A program made the translations under genes and the position numbers. Below the pieces are notes generated by a model, which saw nothing but the letters and a program-made list of their open reading frames with translations, did not search any database and was not told the DNA's origin. From assembly GCA_029931535.1 (NCBI GenBank), contig JAQPZY010001498.1, positions 2,430,001 through 2,494,000 on the forward strand: a stretch of DNA of 64,000 nucleotides, given 5' to 3'. The DNA is from Margaritifera margaritifera. Its lineage: Eukaryota; Mollusca; Bivalvia; Unionida; Margaritiferidae. This document shows, piece by piece, positions 1-12,360 of this stretch; the stretch's first letter is position 1; each line of letters starts with the position of its first letter.

Positions 1-309
1 ACTGGTTCCAACAAAACCGGAAGGTCCAAGATTTAAAAGATAAAGTTTGTATTTAATATTTGATTACATACAGAAAAATAATCACCTACGATTACTTGTT
101 GGATTATAATGTCCGCCAATAGGTATCTTTAAAAAAATCGAGTTATTCGCTACTTACTGTAATGTACATGCATGTTATGAAAGAAAATAAACTCGTTGAC
201 GTCGAGAATTAAATGCGACGGAGATAACTACAGCTTTTTGTTAAAATATGTTCAAAAATAAGGTATTGATTTTCCTACATATTCTACGGACTTTTAATTA
301 GAACGTGCC

Positions 310-745
310 ATCACACTGACATTGGCAGAAGGAAAACGAATAATTTCTTATAATCGATCTCAGGGTGTTCAGAAGAAACGCTTCAAAGATTTCCTCAAGT
401 CATAGAAACATTTCAATATTGACCCTGAGTCTTGGGAATATCTCGCACAGAATCGTTTCACCTTGCACAGTAATCTCGTTCATACAGGAGCTACATAACT
501 TGAACTGAAAAGAATTGCAGAGGCAGTGCAGAAGCGCGAGCAGCGTAAATCTCAGAACTACAGCACGTCCTCTGTTGATCAAGCAACTCCAAGCGGCATC
601 TCCTGTCGAGTGTGATGTGCCACAGACAGTTCAGAGCACAAATTGGAATGATCAGCCACTCACGTACTCATAGAAACCAAACCAGTTAGTGAATGATGTC
701 TTGGTCATCTTCGAACTCGAAGGACGAACAACAACAATAATAATC
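310..745 (+). pseudogene. LINE retrotransposon 3' end (ORF2 C-terminus and tail)
   Basis: Reading the plus strand gives pieces of the C-terminal tail of a non-LTR reverse transcriptase protein that is common in animal genomes. In order they are a basic stretch GVQKKRFKDFLKS, then FNIDPESWEYLAQNR, then a zinc-finger-like CHRQFRAQIGMISHSRTH. A second piece reads VIFELEGRTTT, and the copy ends in an AAC/AAT-rich tail (acaacaacaataataat near 727-743). Several in-frame stops and at least two frameshifts break it, so it is a dead 5'-truncated copy. The polymerase domain itself is absent. The family resemblance (DPESWE followed by a FRA-IG-ISH-RTH finger near the 3' end) is from memory of LINE proteins. 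The exact clade is not determined. Confidence 0.7.
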
Positions 746-1017
746 TTAAAGGTGCAAAAGCTTTTATTACATACAATAAATGATGAAGGCCGTAAGATAT
801 AACACTTCCGGAATGCTTACCATATGCAGAAAGTTAAAGATCAGACCTGGCATATAACTGTTGTTTCAAAGTCTCTCTTTCTCGTTCGTTCGTTTCTTTA
901 CTAATTTGGTTAATGTAGGCATAGTTGTTCCAGAACATAAGATTTGAAAGGTTTTACTCTTGGTTTTGATTTAAAACAGACTTGAGCCAATGAAATTTAA
1001 TAAAACACTTTTGATGT
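746..1017. other. non-coding, nothing recognised
   Basis: AT-rich sequence between the LINE tail and a short tandem array. I see no coding signal, RNA gene or element end. Confidence 0.4.
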
Positions 1018-1200
1018 CTATATGGGTAGTTATCAGTAATAATTCCACTGCTGTGTATATGGGTAGTTATCAGTAATAAATTTCACTGTTGTGTATTTGG
1101 GTAGTTATCAGTAATAATTCGAACGTTGTGTATGTGTGTAGTTATCAGTAATAAAGTCTACTGTTGTGTATGTGGATAGTTATCAGTAATAATTCCAGTG
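1018..1200 (+). repeat. 37-bp tandem repeat, about 5 units
   Basis: The core gtagttatcagtaataa recurs at about 1024, 1061, 1099, 1136 and 1174, a period of 37-38 bp. The intervening part varies around ttcactgttgtgtatgtg. There are no spacers of unique sequence, so this is a minisatellite and not a CRISPR-like array. Confidence 0.9.
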
Positions 1201-2394
1201 TAAAAAGGAAAAATAAAACGAGCTCATCAATTAAATGAAGGAAGAAAAAGCGTCGTGCGCTTGGATATAAATTAAAGTTTGCAGAGATTTCAGGTAAAAT
1301 TTACTGTACATACATGAACAAAGGGTCTATCTGACCTTTATAAAATCTTGTAGATTTCAGGAAGAATTTCTTCCTACACACTGAGAAGTTCACCGCAACG
1401 ACGAATACAATTTAAAATAAATGGTAAATGCAACTTGCATTTGCCTAACATTACACATGTAGGTAATACTTAGACTAATGATGAACTGTCACAAGATATC
1501 AATGGGGATTTGACAATGAAATCAAGTACTTTTAATAGGAAAGTGCGCTCAGTGCGATATCACATTTCTTTTTCAAAAAGCTCTTTGGGAATTAATAGCA
1601 TTTGCTGAAGTGTCTTCTGTTGATGGAATCTTGCAGGTTTGTGGGTATTTTTCGTGTCTGTGAGGTGGGAATGAGTACGTAAGGGATCTAACTGAAGTTT
1701 GTGTACCAGCTTAAAAGCCTTGATCAAAGCACATAGAATAAGTTCATGTGACATCATAGTTTGGTGAGCTAAAATGTTTAGGATGAGTGATTGAAAAAAC
1801 ATGCCCACCGCTGACATATCAACTAATTCAGTCCTTTCAATATGATAGACAAATACTTAAATCCATGTATGTATGTATGTATGTATGAAAAAGAACCAGA
1901 GAATTTCTCAACAGCAGTTCCACTTTTATTCTGTATTTTATATATGTATCTATATAACATCATTTAGTTGGCAATATGTGGTCTAAATAATACAACACAC
2001 ACACACACACACACAAGCAAATGTCTGCACATTCATTTTAATCACGGATACATTCTTTATCATTATTCACTTACCAGTAAAATAACTAAATAAAACGAAC
2101 TAACACTTCAACATTATCAATGTCAGATTCCAATGTACAATAATTTCAGTACAATGGTATACAATGGTACTGATGGGTATTTACTTGTAGAAATCAAGCA
2201 AAGTGTAGACTGTTCATAGCAAATGTCCGATGTTCATGAAATAACTGAGAAGAACTGAAAATGGTATTTAAAGCAGCAATGTCTATAATTTTTGAGGATT
2301 ACAACATGCAGTTATAACAGTCTGAATTGTTTGTTTATTGTATAAATCTTTCCCCTGAGTTATATCAGAGAATATACACTGATGACACTGATGA
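1201..2394. other. non-coding with two microsatellites
   Basis: Contains an (ATGT)n run at about 1864-1887 and a (CA)n run at about 1994-2016. A minus-strand open frame of 85 codons at 1560-1817 has no recognisable motif and I do not call it a gene. Confidence 0.5.
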
Positions 2395-2400
2395 ACTTAC

Positions 2401-2600
2401 ATCATTATCAGCGGCCGAATATTCCTTTCCTACACGGTATCGCGATCAATCGCCATCTTGATCTTACCGCTTTCGACAAATCGATGTTTTCCGAACTCCA
2501 ATTCGTTTGTTTTCGAAGAAGAAATTATCCAAGTGAACATATAAAACCACGCCCACACCAAAAGACGTGATGTAGACCACATTGTCAGGATGTCAAAGGT
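2401..2600 (-). other. candidate first exon / 5' UTR on the minus strand
   Basis: On the minus strand a locally CpG-richer stretch reads CAAGATGGCG (ATG at 2456-2454), followed about 55 bases later by a consensus splice donor, GTAAGTTC, starting at 2400. The ATG opens a frame of only 8 codons before a stop, so it would be an upstream ORF or a non-coding first exon and not a coding start. The AAGATGGCG core resembles a YY1-type promoter element found downstream of many animal start sites. No partner exon is recognisable between here and base 1, so any gene would continue off the left edge. This is inference from composition plus a splice-donor match. Confidence 0.3.
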
Positions 2601-4527
2601 AAAGTGTTTACTGTTCGGCGAAGTTTCGTTCAGATTATTTAGGAATAAATATTTGATAGCAAGTTATAGATTATTGTATTGAACAATGCTTTATGAATTA
2701 GTTCTTCTCGTGAACTATCGTATGCCAGCAAAGCAAACTTTGCAATGTAGACATAAATTTACGAGGGCTTGGGGGAAGCAAACATAAGGGGTGGGGAGAG
2801 GTTTGCGTTTATATGTTTCATTCTTGTACGTTTACAAGGACGATTTACTAATGTACATATTACATTTTTCACTAATGTGCATTATGTGTGTATGGTTTTA
2901 ACAATGTAATTATCATGTTATAACTAGAAATAATTTACTTGCATATGCAACAATATCCCACATCACTTAGACCTTATTGCAGTCTACGAATACAGTATAG
3001 TCCTACAATGTAATACGTCGACCCTGACTCATACTAGTAAGTCATTAATTTTAGCCCATGGTGCTAAATATCATATATCTTATAAAAGTTTTCCCACCAG
3101 CAGAATATTCACATTCCTAACTCCAGTTTATTTTCAATAAACCCTTATAAGGGCCTGAGTTTCTTCCTTGTCAAAGATTTGCCATGCATTCTTATTTTGT
3201 GTATGTTTTGATACATGACACCTGTTTAGGTACGTCTTATAATAGTATATTTTATTTATATAATTTACACTTGTCTTAAGATCCAATTTCATAAAAACCC
3301 AGTAGCAGTTTTAAAAAAAAGAAACAAAATTTACAGACAGTGACCATGATATTTTCAGGATCCCACTTTAACTAACACACTATGTTTAATCATACCTGTC
3401 ATATATCAGTGTGATAGAACATCTTACTGAATCTAAAGCCAACGCAGTCTCACTTACCAACTCCCATGTCTCACAAGTAAAACAAATTCTTATTCTAAGA
3501 TGTTTTTTGTAATATTTTACCCAAATGGCTCTACTGTACTTAACAAGTACTTTTATTTAAAAGTTGCATATTTCATTAATCATGTGGGTGTGAGAAAAAT
3601 AGTCACTTCATAATGATTATGTTCATAATTCCATACTTCCCGCAACATACTAATGGTATAAAGGAACCCCAGAACGGTTTGTTTGCCTTTCACACAGTGC
3701 ACAAGGATGACCCTAGGGAGAAAACATTCAAATCTGGCAGACTTTTATTTTGACAAATATGACGAACTTGTGCGCTAACAATACCACAGGTTTGCTTAAA
3801 TATTATACCAGATGTTCACAGTTATTTATTTGGATTTGGATTACAATATAGAAGTTAGGACCACTCTTTAATTTTCTTTTTTCAAGTATAGCAAAATCAC
3901 CAGTGTCATGTATAAATATTTTCTTGTGCAGTTTTCAATTTAATTGAAACTTTTTGGTACTTGCATGTGGCTCAGCATGGTATATCTGCATCACTTTTGA
4001 TTAAAAATTTCCCTCAGACTGTGAACCACGTGTCACAACCCAAAATGCATCACATACATTATGTACCAGTATATGGTGGCTGCAGATATAGTTTTGTTGA
4101 AAAATAATACAAAATGTATCTGAAATTGAAATTGTTCTATATTTGGCCTTGGACCATTCCCAGCGACCACAGGGGAAGATGGAACAAAACCTCATGCTGA
4201 TAATTGCTTTATGTACAAGTGATTACTCAAATTTGGTGAAAATTACATCCTGAGGTTTAGGCAGAGATAAACAGACAAACCTATGGACCAACAGGAAAAG
4301 GGTTTAACTGTGGCCCCAGCAGTAAAGTGTGAACATAACAAATCTGAACAGTTTTTATGTCACAATCTGTTCCGTTTTGTAATATAACAGAATCATTTCA
4401 TCTTTTTGTGTATACTTTATTATATGTAAATTCATTAGTGTGGGATTCAAATGGAATTAAGCCTTTTATGTGAATTATATTCACACGTGTTATAAAGGAA
4501 AACTCCTGTTGAGATAAATAATTACAC
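2601..4527. other. non-coding, nothing recognised
   Basis: AT-rich sequence with only short open frames that lack motifs. It could be intronic or intergenic. Confidence 0.4.
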
Positions 4528-4541
4528 TTGTATCATACAAT

Positions 4542-4754
4542 ATGTTTCAGACAGAAGAAAGTCAGAGTTCAGGTTCATCAAGTTTGTTTGAGGAGTCAGA
4601 AGAAGTTAGGGATAATAGACCGGGAAGATCTAGAAGAGAGAGTTGTGCCAGGGAAAGAGATGGTAGAAGAGGTATTGGTAGGGGAAGACGAGGTGCTGCT
4701 CCTAGAGACAGGGGTGATGAAACCCTAAACATTGTTCAGAGAAGGAAAGCTTGA
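4542..4754 (+). CDS. possible small ORF or exon, Ser/acidic then Arg/Gly-rich
   Basis: An uninterrupted 70-codon frame with strongly biased composition. The first ~25 residues are Ser/Glu-rich (ESQSSGSSSLFEESEE). Residues ~30-60 are Arg/Gly-rich (for example GIGRGRRGAAPRDRG), and the frame ends QRRKA-stop. The bias is less AT-driven than the neighbouring sequence, and the acidic-then-basic layout resembles the N-terminus of a nucleic-acid-binding protein. There is no clear polypyrimidine tract and acceptor upstream and no donor before the stop. I do not recognise a family. It may be part of a decayed element or a chance purine-rich frame. Confidence 0.25.
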   Translation: MFQTEESQSSGSSSLFEESEEVRDNRPGRSRRESCARERDGRRGIGRGRRGAAPRDRGDETLNIVQRRKA

Positions 4755-6997
4755 ATATATTTAATTTCACTGGCACATTAAAGTAAACAAAATATCATGG
4801 AAAGACAAAAGAAAGTTAAAAGAAACTTGTTATACTGAATAAATGGTATACTGCATATAGCTCAGCATTTAGAAACATTCCACTTTCTGATTATTGGGTG
4901 AAAACTTTACTGAGGAAACTATAATACATTGAAAGCTGTAATTGCACTAAAATATTATGCATGTTCTATACAGTATCACAGAAATCAAGTAACATCAACA
5001 TACAATTTAGATGAAGTACACTTATGTTTATAGTAATGTATTTATTGTACATTATTGTTATTGGTAGAGATACATGTGGCCGATAAACTGAGATATATAT
5101 AACATTCGGATTCTGACAAAAGTACAAGTTTGTGCAGTGTAAAATGTGTTCTTTCTCTGTAAATGTCAAATATTTTCTATTTGATAATAAATGACGCAGT
5201 TGAAAGAATGAAGACAGAGATTTATTTCAACTGGAAAACAGTTTATTTTGCTTAGACCGTTTGAGCTCCGATAATTATTATCCCAAACAAAACACAGACC
5301 TCTAGTTATCCACACACTTTATACAAAATTGTTAGAGATATTATGATTGCTTCCATCTGTTATGCACAAAACCTAGTAGAATATTTTCCCGTTATTTGAA
5401 GTGGGATGACACATATTATGTTTTTAGTTCCAAACACACACACACACACATTTGGACCAATGGAGGTGACCAAAAGGTCAGAAAGAGACATAACTGCTAA
5501 AATATATGTAAAGGAAAATTTGATTACAGAACTGACAACCATTTACATTTTGTTAGACATAATCAGATATGCAGTTGAAATTTGCCCGTGGATGTACCCC
5601 CCCCCCCTCTAGCATGGGACTTAACCTATGGCTCATAACTTAAAAACTATAGAGATATAGAAATTCCCACCCATTAATCATATAAACACTTACTCTGTAT
5701 GACAAAACAAATCAGATGTGCAAATGATATTGGTCCCCACTCCCTGGAGTTTAGTCCCAGGGTCGTATCTTCGAAACCATTGAGATATCCTTATTATAAA
5801 AGTAATATCTTTTTTGGCACGAAGATACAAATTCATATGTACAAGTAACACTTCTGATCTGAGCGAATTTCAGAAGGCATTATATTGTTGATATTTGTCC
5901 AATTTGGAAACAATATTTAAAGAGAATAAAGTTTTCTTTGGCGGGTATTATTGACAATTATGACTTGACAAAATATTCCTTGTGTTGTCGTGCAATCATG
6001 AAGAGTGAAAAATGTATTCCGACAATCAATAAATTTTAATTATTTACATATTTGCCTTGCATATTGATGAATACTTAAATAGTCATACCCATTAAAGCAA
6101 TAATGTCTGGATGAGCAATCATCATGACCTTAACCAGTCTTGGTCTGAAGGTAATTCAAGCTTTTCTTGCGAGATTCTTTTTGCAGATTGTATGATTATG
6201 CACAATTCTCTTTTCCATGTTGAGGACTGAGAGAATGTTCTTGGTATGCAGCCCCATTAATGTACAGCTGCAAATACTTGGCACAATGACTATGACTGTC
6301 CATACGACCATGATCTAAAATGAGATAGGAACAATTTAATATCTCTTCATTAGTGTAGACTAAATGTAGGTTACAATAAGAACCAGCAGACATACGCAAG
6401 CTATAACAGTGGACTGGTGTACATGAACAACCATATATATATATAAGAAAAATAGCAAAAACAATTTCTACTTATCACATTGTTTTAAATACGGGAATGT
6501 TTTTAATACTTGCAAGTTTATGGCACTGTTTTAGACAATCTCTTGCATGTATCTGACGCACATAATTATTATCATCCCTGAGTTACTCAGTAGATTCTGT
6601 TGCTGAAATTTCTAAAACACTCGGTGTACATTTAGGTATTTCAACAGATACTGCTGGTGAGAATGAAACATGACCCATGGAAACTCACAAATCTATAGAT
6701 GGCGGTGTTTGTTGCCTGGTTACACAATATGGTCCTGGAATATATATCTGATCCATTACAAAGGTTAATTTCCTCTATACATTAGGAAAAGAAACACACA
6801 CACACACACACACACAGCTCATATATGCATATGCTTATAAATATGTTACTAACTATGAACCAAATGGACGTTCTGAACCTAACCATTGTGAATAGGATGG
6901 AGTAGCAGGTCTAACAATATTTTAGGAATGTGTATAATGTCAATGAATTTCACAAAAATTAGTAATGAAGGGACTATGACATTTATTTTTAGGGTAA

Positions 6998-7001
<4 letters not shown>
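4755..7001. other. non-coding with simple repeats
   Basis: Holds (CA)n at about 5434-5450, a C-run near 5597-5608 and (CA)n at about 6795-6817. A minus-strand frame at 6196-6399 (67 codons) has no recognised motif. Confidence 0.45.
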
Positions 7002-7064
<63 letters not shown>

Positions 7065-7090
7065 TAAAAATATATATATATATATATATT
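7002..7090. repeat. (TA)n microsatellite
   Basis: About 90 bp of alternating TA with one short A-rich interruption at 7061-7070. Confidence 0.95.
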
Positions 7091-7623
7091 TGTTTATAAG
7101 CCTAGGGCTTGTGTGTGTACAACTTCGAAGTGCTCATTGTCTAATACTAGGTGTCAAACTTTTAAAAGTATTAAATTCATAGGCTACTCGGTTTTTGTAT
7201 AATTGTGCAAGGAATGTGCTAACACAGCTCATACTTTCCAGGCTCTTCCTAAATCAGATAGAGAGTTTATCTACATTGAGAACAGTTGAATATTTATTTA
7301 ATTTAATGTAACATAACTTAATGAACCTATTTCACGATAGGAATTCACATACAAATGACCATTCTGTGCATGCTACGATTACTGAAAAATCCACTATTCT
7401 GCCCTCACCCCCATAAACATACGTGGGGGAACATATTATGCCATCACAAGCGAAATATCGAATAGCCGATCTTGCAAGTTTGTTTTTAATCTTTCAAAGT
7501 CAATCAAAACAAATCCTTTGCCAGTTATAATAAACAAAATATAAAAACTAATGTAGCTTTCAAACATTGGAGCTATATCTGCACTATACTGTACACTTGC
7601 GTGACAAGTGAATACAAACTTAC

Positions 7624-7860
7624 ATGGGCCTACCTATCCAACAGCAACTTGGCCATTTCAGTGTCGATTGAGAGTCCAAGTTCCTCCATCAGTCCTCTAT
7701 AGCGATAGGTTCAGTTCGATTTCTGTCGCAGCGACAAACAACGTGGGCGACCTTCACGTCTTTTATTCTGCGGTACGTCAACCATTTTTCTTTTGATAGA
7801 TATAAAATTTGCTACCACGTGACTTCTAACCCGCCTACTATACGGAAATGACGTATCAGT
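7624..7860 (-). promoter_or_regulatory. candidate promoter plus first exon (minus strand)
   Basis: On the minus strand a consensus splice donor GTAAGT sits at 7623-7618. Upstream of it lies sequence with more CpG than its surroundings, including two in-frame segments of plausible protein: an ATG at 7785 starting MVDVPQNKRREGRPRCLSLR, and further on MEELGLSIDTEMAKLLLDR. These are in the same frame but separated by a stop, and a second stop precedes the donor. Just beyond are an E-box-like CACGTG (7814-7819) and a CRE/ETS-like GGAAATGACGTA (7843-7854). This could be a bidirectional or minus-strand promoter with an untranslated or decayed first exon. No downstream exon was found in the window. 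Confidence 0.3.
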
Positions 7861-9224
7861 TTATGTCGTCATGCGAGTTTTTCGTACCAGTTTGTGAACT
7901 AGATTTTCCAATTAAAGCGGTCCCTACCTCGAAATAATTTCTCTCGTTTATTTTGCAGTTTATTGATTGAATCAGGAAAAACCTCGTATTTCTGTGCATT
8001 ATTTCGGGTGATAAGCTGGTACATTACATTAATTTAATGACCTTCACTATTTAAAAAATACACAAAATTACAGACATTGCTGCTTGAAAAAGGGAACATG
8101 AACACATCCTACTGAAACAGTGACTCCATACGACCCGTCTAACAGCCTGAACTGAAACTCTGTTGTGACAATCCTCCAAAAGAACTAGATGTGTTCTCAT
8201 TGGTCAATTTAAAAAAAAAAAACACACACACACAAAATGCCAATTCATAACAAGAGGAAATATGTAATATTTATACGAGTTACGCTTAAATTATTGTACC
8301 ATATTCATTTTCATGACAAATGAATACGCGGGGTACAAAACCCCCAGACAAATATCAAAAACTGAAAAATATACACATGGAGTCAGCTCACAATTATTAC
8401 TTTATGGTTGTCCCAGTCTATTTTTAGAGCATTTTTACCACTCTCATTTTGGTGATGATACATGAGTTAGATTTTAGGCGTTCTTGGTATTAATTTAAAG
8501 GAAATTGTTTATTCTTTAGAATATGAGCATTATGGTGTGGTTGTCTGTGTGTATTTTGGTGACATTGCACACTGAGTAATGAAGTATTAATGCAGGTCCA
8601 GAAGTGAAATCTGTGACCCATTGTACGTTGTTTTGTTTACAGTCCAGACTCTCAACAAAATGCCGGATGACCTATGACAAGAACTTCACCGTCAGTTCAT
8701 CCTTGAAGATACTTTAAATGAACATATGATTTATTAGGATCTCGACACACTGGAAAGTTCAGTACTGACAAGCAAATGTAGGGACTATGTAGGAAAAATA
8801 ATTGTAATCTGAATCCACATGCACATTTGGTGAATGCATAGAAAAGAACTGCCATTATACACATCCATAGTGATAATAGATGCAGAAATGACTGCTTTTA
8901 TAAAACTCGACATAGACATCATCAAGAGCTAGGTATTTAAAATGAACTTAAATTTTTCACTGCTACATATGTATGTATCCACCCATCTATGCATCTATCT
9001 ATCGAGTAATTTGCAACAAAAATTTCCTGAAGCTTTTGGAACATGCACTTTGGTTACAGCTTATAAACGAAATAAGAACATAGGGACATTTTAGTGAGAT
9101 CCAAACCTCCGAGTATCGACAAACCTGGCTGTTTTAGTGTGAATTCAATGGTTAGTAAGCTGAGTGATTTTCTAATTAATTCAGATATATATAGTAAAAA
9201 TTTTAAAACAGGTAGACATTTTTA
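7861..9224. other. non-coding, nothing recognised
   Basis: AT-rich, with an A-run and short CA run near 8210-8235. No motif-bearing frame on either strand. Confidence 0.4.
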
Positions 9225-9234
9225 AATTAAACAA

Positions 9235-9400
9235 CACATTTCATATGATATACAAAATGTGACCTATGTAGTGTACTGTTTGAACTATAAAAAGCAATAT
9301 GTAGGTGAAAACGAAAAAAATGAACTCGTTATGATGGAGGGACATTTTTCAGACATACGACGGCAATTAGGAAAAACTACAGTAAAGATCATTTCAGAGT
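9235..9400 (+). pseudogene. GIY-YIG endonuclease fragment (Penelope-like retroelement)
   Basis: The plus strand reads IQNVTYVVYCLNYKKQYVGE, the core of a GIY-YIG nuclease: a hydrophobic strand ending in Y-x-x-x-C, then the K-x-Q/K-Y-V-G-E motif. A basic/His stretch, EGHFSDIRRQLGKT, follows, matching the R...H...R region of such domains. In animals, this arrangement with a Cys pair before KQYVGE is typical of Penelope-like retroelements, where the nuclease lies at the C-terminus after the reverse transcriptase. No RT is seen upstream, so this is a short decayed 3' piece. The motif match is directly visible; the element assignment is inferred. Confidence 0.55.
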
Positions 9401-9898
9401 GATTGGCATTGAGCACAACATCTTGTTGTCAAAAGATGATAGAAGATTTCCAGGTTAGCCTTTTAGGAGATGAAATTATGTTTTTAATTCCACCGACAAT
9501 GTGACATTGACCGTGGTTCTGTGCCATTTTTGTCTCTTTTCCAACGTTTTATTTGTTTTTTGTGCTGGTCGATCGAGATAGATAGGTTCAATCGCATCTA
9601 TCTATCTCTCTATATATAACATGCTCTACGGTCTATAACCATCTCTGTCTCTTTCTATCTGTCTGTCCAATCGTCTGCGTACATGTATTATATTGCAATA
9701 AATCAGAATATATTTTGCAGAACAATTAGTCTTTTCTGTTTTCAAAAAAAATTATTGCACTTTACGCTAATTAACATATAATAATAATGATAATAATAAT
9801 AGCTTTCTTTTCTGAGAATAATACATTTGGTTCTGGATCAACCAATCTTACATGTAGTCCTCAAACAATAGAATCTTAAAACTTTAAAACTATAAATG

Positions 9899-9900
<2 letters not shown>
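9401..9900. other. non-coding, nothing recognised
   Basis: Contains short CT/TATC-rich stretches (about 9590-9665) and an (AAT)n-like stretch near 9780-9800. No gene. Confidence 0.4.

Positions 9901-9981
<81 letters not shown>
9901..9981. repeat. (AT)n(AC)n microsatellite
   Basis: About 73 bp of AT dinucleotides running into a short AC tract. It abuts the left edge of the LINE fragment, where such tracts often form at retroelement tails. Confidence 0.95.
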
Positions 9982-10029
9982 AATAAAACTATAACTTACT
10001 GCAATAACTAACACACTCATAATAAACAC

Positions 10030-10740
10030 ACACATCAAACCCTTTTTTGAAATCTAAATAAATTGCTCCGATTATTTTTCCGCCATCTATAACTGCTGGC
10101 CATGTATCAGCCAACTCTGTGAGGGCAATTTGGCATGAATGGTTTTCTCTGGAACCTGATTGTGAGTTATGTAGAAGGTTATATTTCTAAAAAAATTGGC
10201 GAAGATGAAGGGAGATTATGTTTTCAAAATTTGTTGATAAGGTTGGTACAATTAATATAGGTCGATAAGTGTTCGCTAACGATCTATCACCTTATTTAAA
10301 GAGAGGTAACACCGTAGGCTAATTTCAGATTAGTTGCAAAGATTCTCTAATCAGTACTTGCATTTATCAAGCTAGCAACTGAAGGGACACCAACTTGAGC
10401 TGATAGTTTTAGTATATTTTGGTGAGATTTCATGTAGACCTATTGTTTTGGTGTCATCAAGTTTCTTTAAAATATCAGTAACATCTTGAACACAGATGTA
10501 AGGAGTCTGGAATGATATATGAGATATGATTTTCAATTCTAAAAAGTTTGTAAGGAGTGAATAAATCTTGTGATATGGAAGACTGTTCTCCAAGTATTGA
10601 AGTTAATGATGTAAAAATAGTAATTAAATCGTTTGCAATTTTTGATGGCTCTGTACTAGTATGACTACCGATATTTAATTCTGATCGGAACTCGTGAACT
10701 TTTGAACTTAATTTAAAGTTACGAAAATGTTTTCATATTT
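10030..10740 (-). pseudogene. LINE reverse transcriptase fragment, N-terminal half
   Basis: Reading leftwards from about 10740, the minus strand gives the pre-RT linker and first RT blocks. DVTDILKKLDDTKTIG is the usual 'ILKKLd.sKa.G.DeIsP.' entry motif of CR1/jockey-type enzymes. After frameshifts comes a segment around RENHS, then the complete motif A, GAIYLDFKKGFD (about 10098-10040), with both aspartates. Translation stops making sense at the AT-rich tract to the left, so the palm's YADD half is missing. It encodes the polymerase that copies element RNA at the target site. Multiple stops and frameshifts show it is inactive. It may belong to the same family as the LINE pieces at 33.6 and 51 kb, which carry the other half of the domain. 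Confidence 0.7.
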
Positions 10741-11029
10741 TTGTGCAGTCACTTTTATTCTAAATTAACCTTGAAATATGATACGTTTTAGCTTTCTCCC
10801 CTTTCTTTCCGTTATGCTCCTTCTTTCCGTTCCAAACTTGAAACCGTCGATGGACACTGAGTGATCCTTAGTATTATCATTAAAAAATGTTTCGAGTCCT
10901 AGAATGTCAATAGGAGAGTTATTGAATACAGTGTGCCTGAGTTACGTATCGAATATTGAGATTTACTATATGTAGACCCTTTTCTTTAAAAAAGTATTTT
11001 TGAACTAGAATCAGATTGAGAGGTTTCCT
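10741..11029. other. LINE-flanking sequence, nothing further recognised
   Basis: May include more of the decayed upstream LINE coding sequence (minus strand), but I cannot support specific residues. Confidence 0.3.
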
Positions 11030-11155
11030 CATCAAGACTGACTTGGTATTGACAGTGTCCATCAATACTGACTTGGTATTGACAGTGTCCATCAAGACTG
11101 ACTTGGTATTTACAGTGTCTATCAAGACTGACTTGGTATTGACAGTGTCCATCAA
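11030..11155. repeat. 30-bp tandem repeat, 4 units
   Basis: Four near-identical 30-bp units around catcaagactgacttggtat. Because 30 is a multiple of three, the minus strand reads as repeats of MDTVNTKSVL. This open frame is a by-product of the repeat; no family is recognised. Confidence 0.9.
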
Positions 11156-12255
11156 CCTGTGTGTAATACAGACAAAGTCCCGTGATTAAGATAAGCGAGG
11201 CATTTGGTCATCAGGAGTAGTTAATTATACATCTATACAGATATTGTCCTCTTCCTGAAATTTGCAACTCAAAACAATTATCACAAATATTGAGTAATAA
11301 TCAAACTGATTCTGGAAATATGAAATATAAATCCCCTATTGAATGATGCCCTTATCTTGTTTTAAACTGCAATGGATATATTTTGTACACCACGTAATCG
11401 ACCCATATCAGACTAGATAGAATGTTATTCAGTTTCATTTTTAATCACTCTTTAGTATTGGAATAGGACGTTATGACTTTTTCGGATATTATGTATTTGA
11501 AAGACGATATGCTGGAGTGTGGTATGAGACACATAGTAGTGTGGGACAACGAAAATGGATTGGTAGAGAATACGCTTAGCTCCATACTATTTTTTATCAA
11601 TACCCTTTGACATTAAAACTTTCCCAATATAATGAAGTAACCAAAGTGCACTTTTTCATAATCCGTTTCCATTGTTGTTGGTAATACGAAACTGAAGTAC
11701 AATCTATGTTACTTTCAAACATGTGCATAGTTTGTCAGTCGTGATGGTTAAAAAAAACAACACTCAAAGGTTGTAAATCTTACACGTAAGCTTCTTTTCC
11801 AGCACGAAATTAATACATATTTTGTTACAATGCAGCTTTTCTCATAAGAATTAATATCTAAGCCTTTACATTTATGACCTGGCTCTGATTATCTGATTGT
11901 AAAGGTTATCTTTATCTAAAATGCAAATATCACACTCATAAAAAAATTCTCTCTCTCTCATCATTCTATTTCTTTCTCTCTCATACATACATATATACAT
12001 GGATAGTCACAAACAATGACTGATATTACCGAATGCTTGTCACACTAGTTTTGGAAAATCTAGAATAGCCACTTTAAAGAATCATTCAGCAAACAAATGC
12101 CACACATACTGTACACACAATGACATCTTTTGTAAACGCGTTTGTTTCTTTTAAAATTACGTTCAATCGATTTGAAGGCTTATCAAAATAACTTTTATTT
12201 GTCAATGTGTATGCGGATAAGCACTTTCGTATTTCAGCATTGTGGTCTCTATTTT
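11156..12255. other. non-coding, nothing recognised
   Basis: AT-rich sequence with short CT-rich stretches (about 11948-11985). No coding motif seen. Confidence 0.4.
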
Positions 12256-12285
12256 AGCTCACCTGGAAATAAGACGACGTGAGCT
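12256..12285. repeat. bivalve-type AGCTCAC/GTGAGCT inverted repeat
   Basis: AGCTCAC at 12256-12262 pairs with GTGAGCT at 12279-12285 around a 16-base loop, within ttttagctcacctgg. From memory this is the head of a very common short interspersed repeat in bivalve genomes, and it is one of two reasons for proposing a bivalve source. Confidence 0.5.
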
Positions 12286-12360
12286 TACACTATGGGTTTC
12301 GAGCGCTTTTTGTCGTGCATAGCATCAATCACTATCAGCTATTAGTAGTAATGGGGGAAC

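Noticed and set aside
1018..1200. Possible CRISPR-like array
   Set aside because: The units are contiguous and diverged, without unique spacers of constant length. The genome is eukaryotic, so this is a minisatellite.
9838..10038. Long minus-strand frame rich in alternating Tyr/Ile
   Set aside because: It is a translation of the (TA)n microsatellite. The same applies to frames at 33436-33753, 54866-55138, 56021-56307 and 59124-59410.
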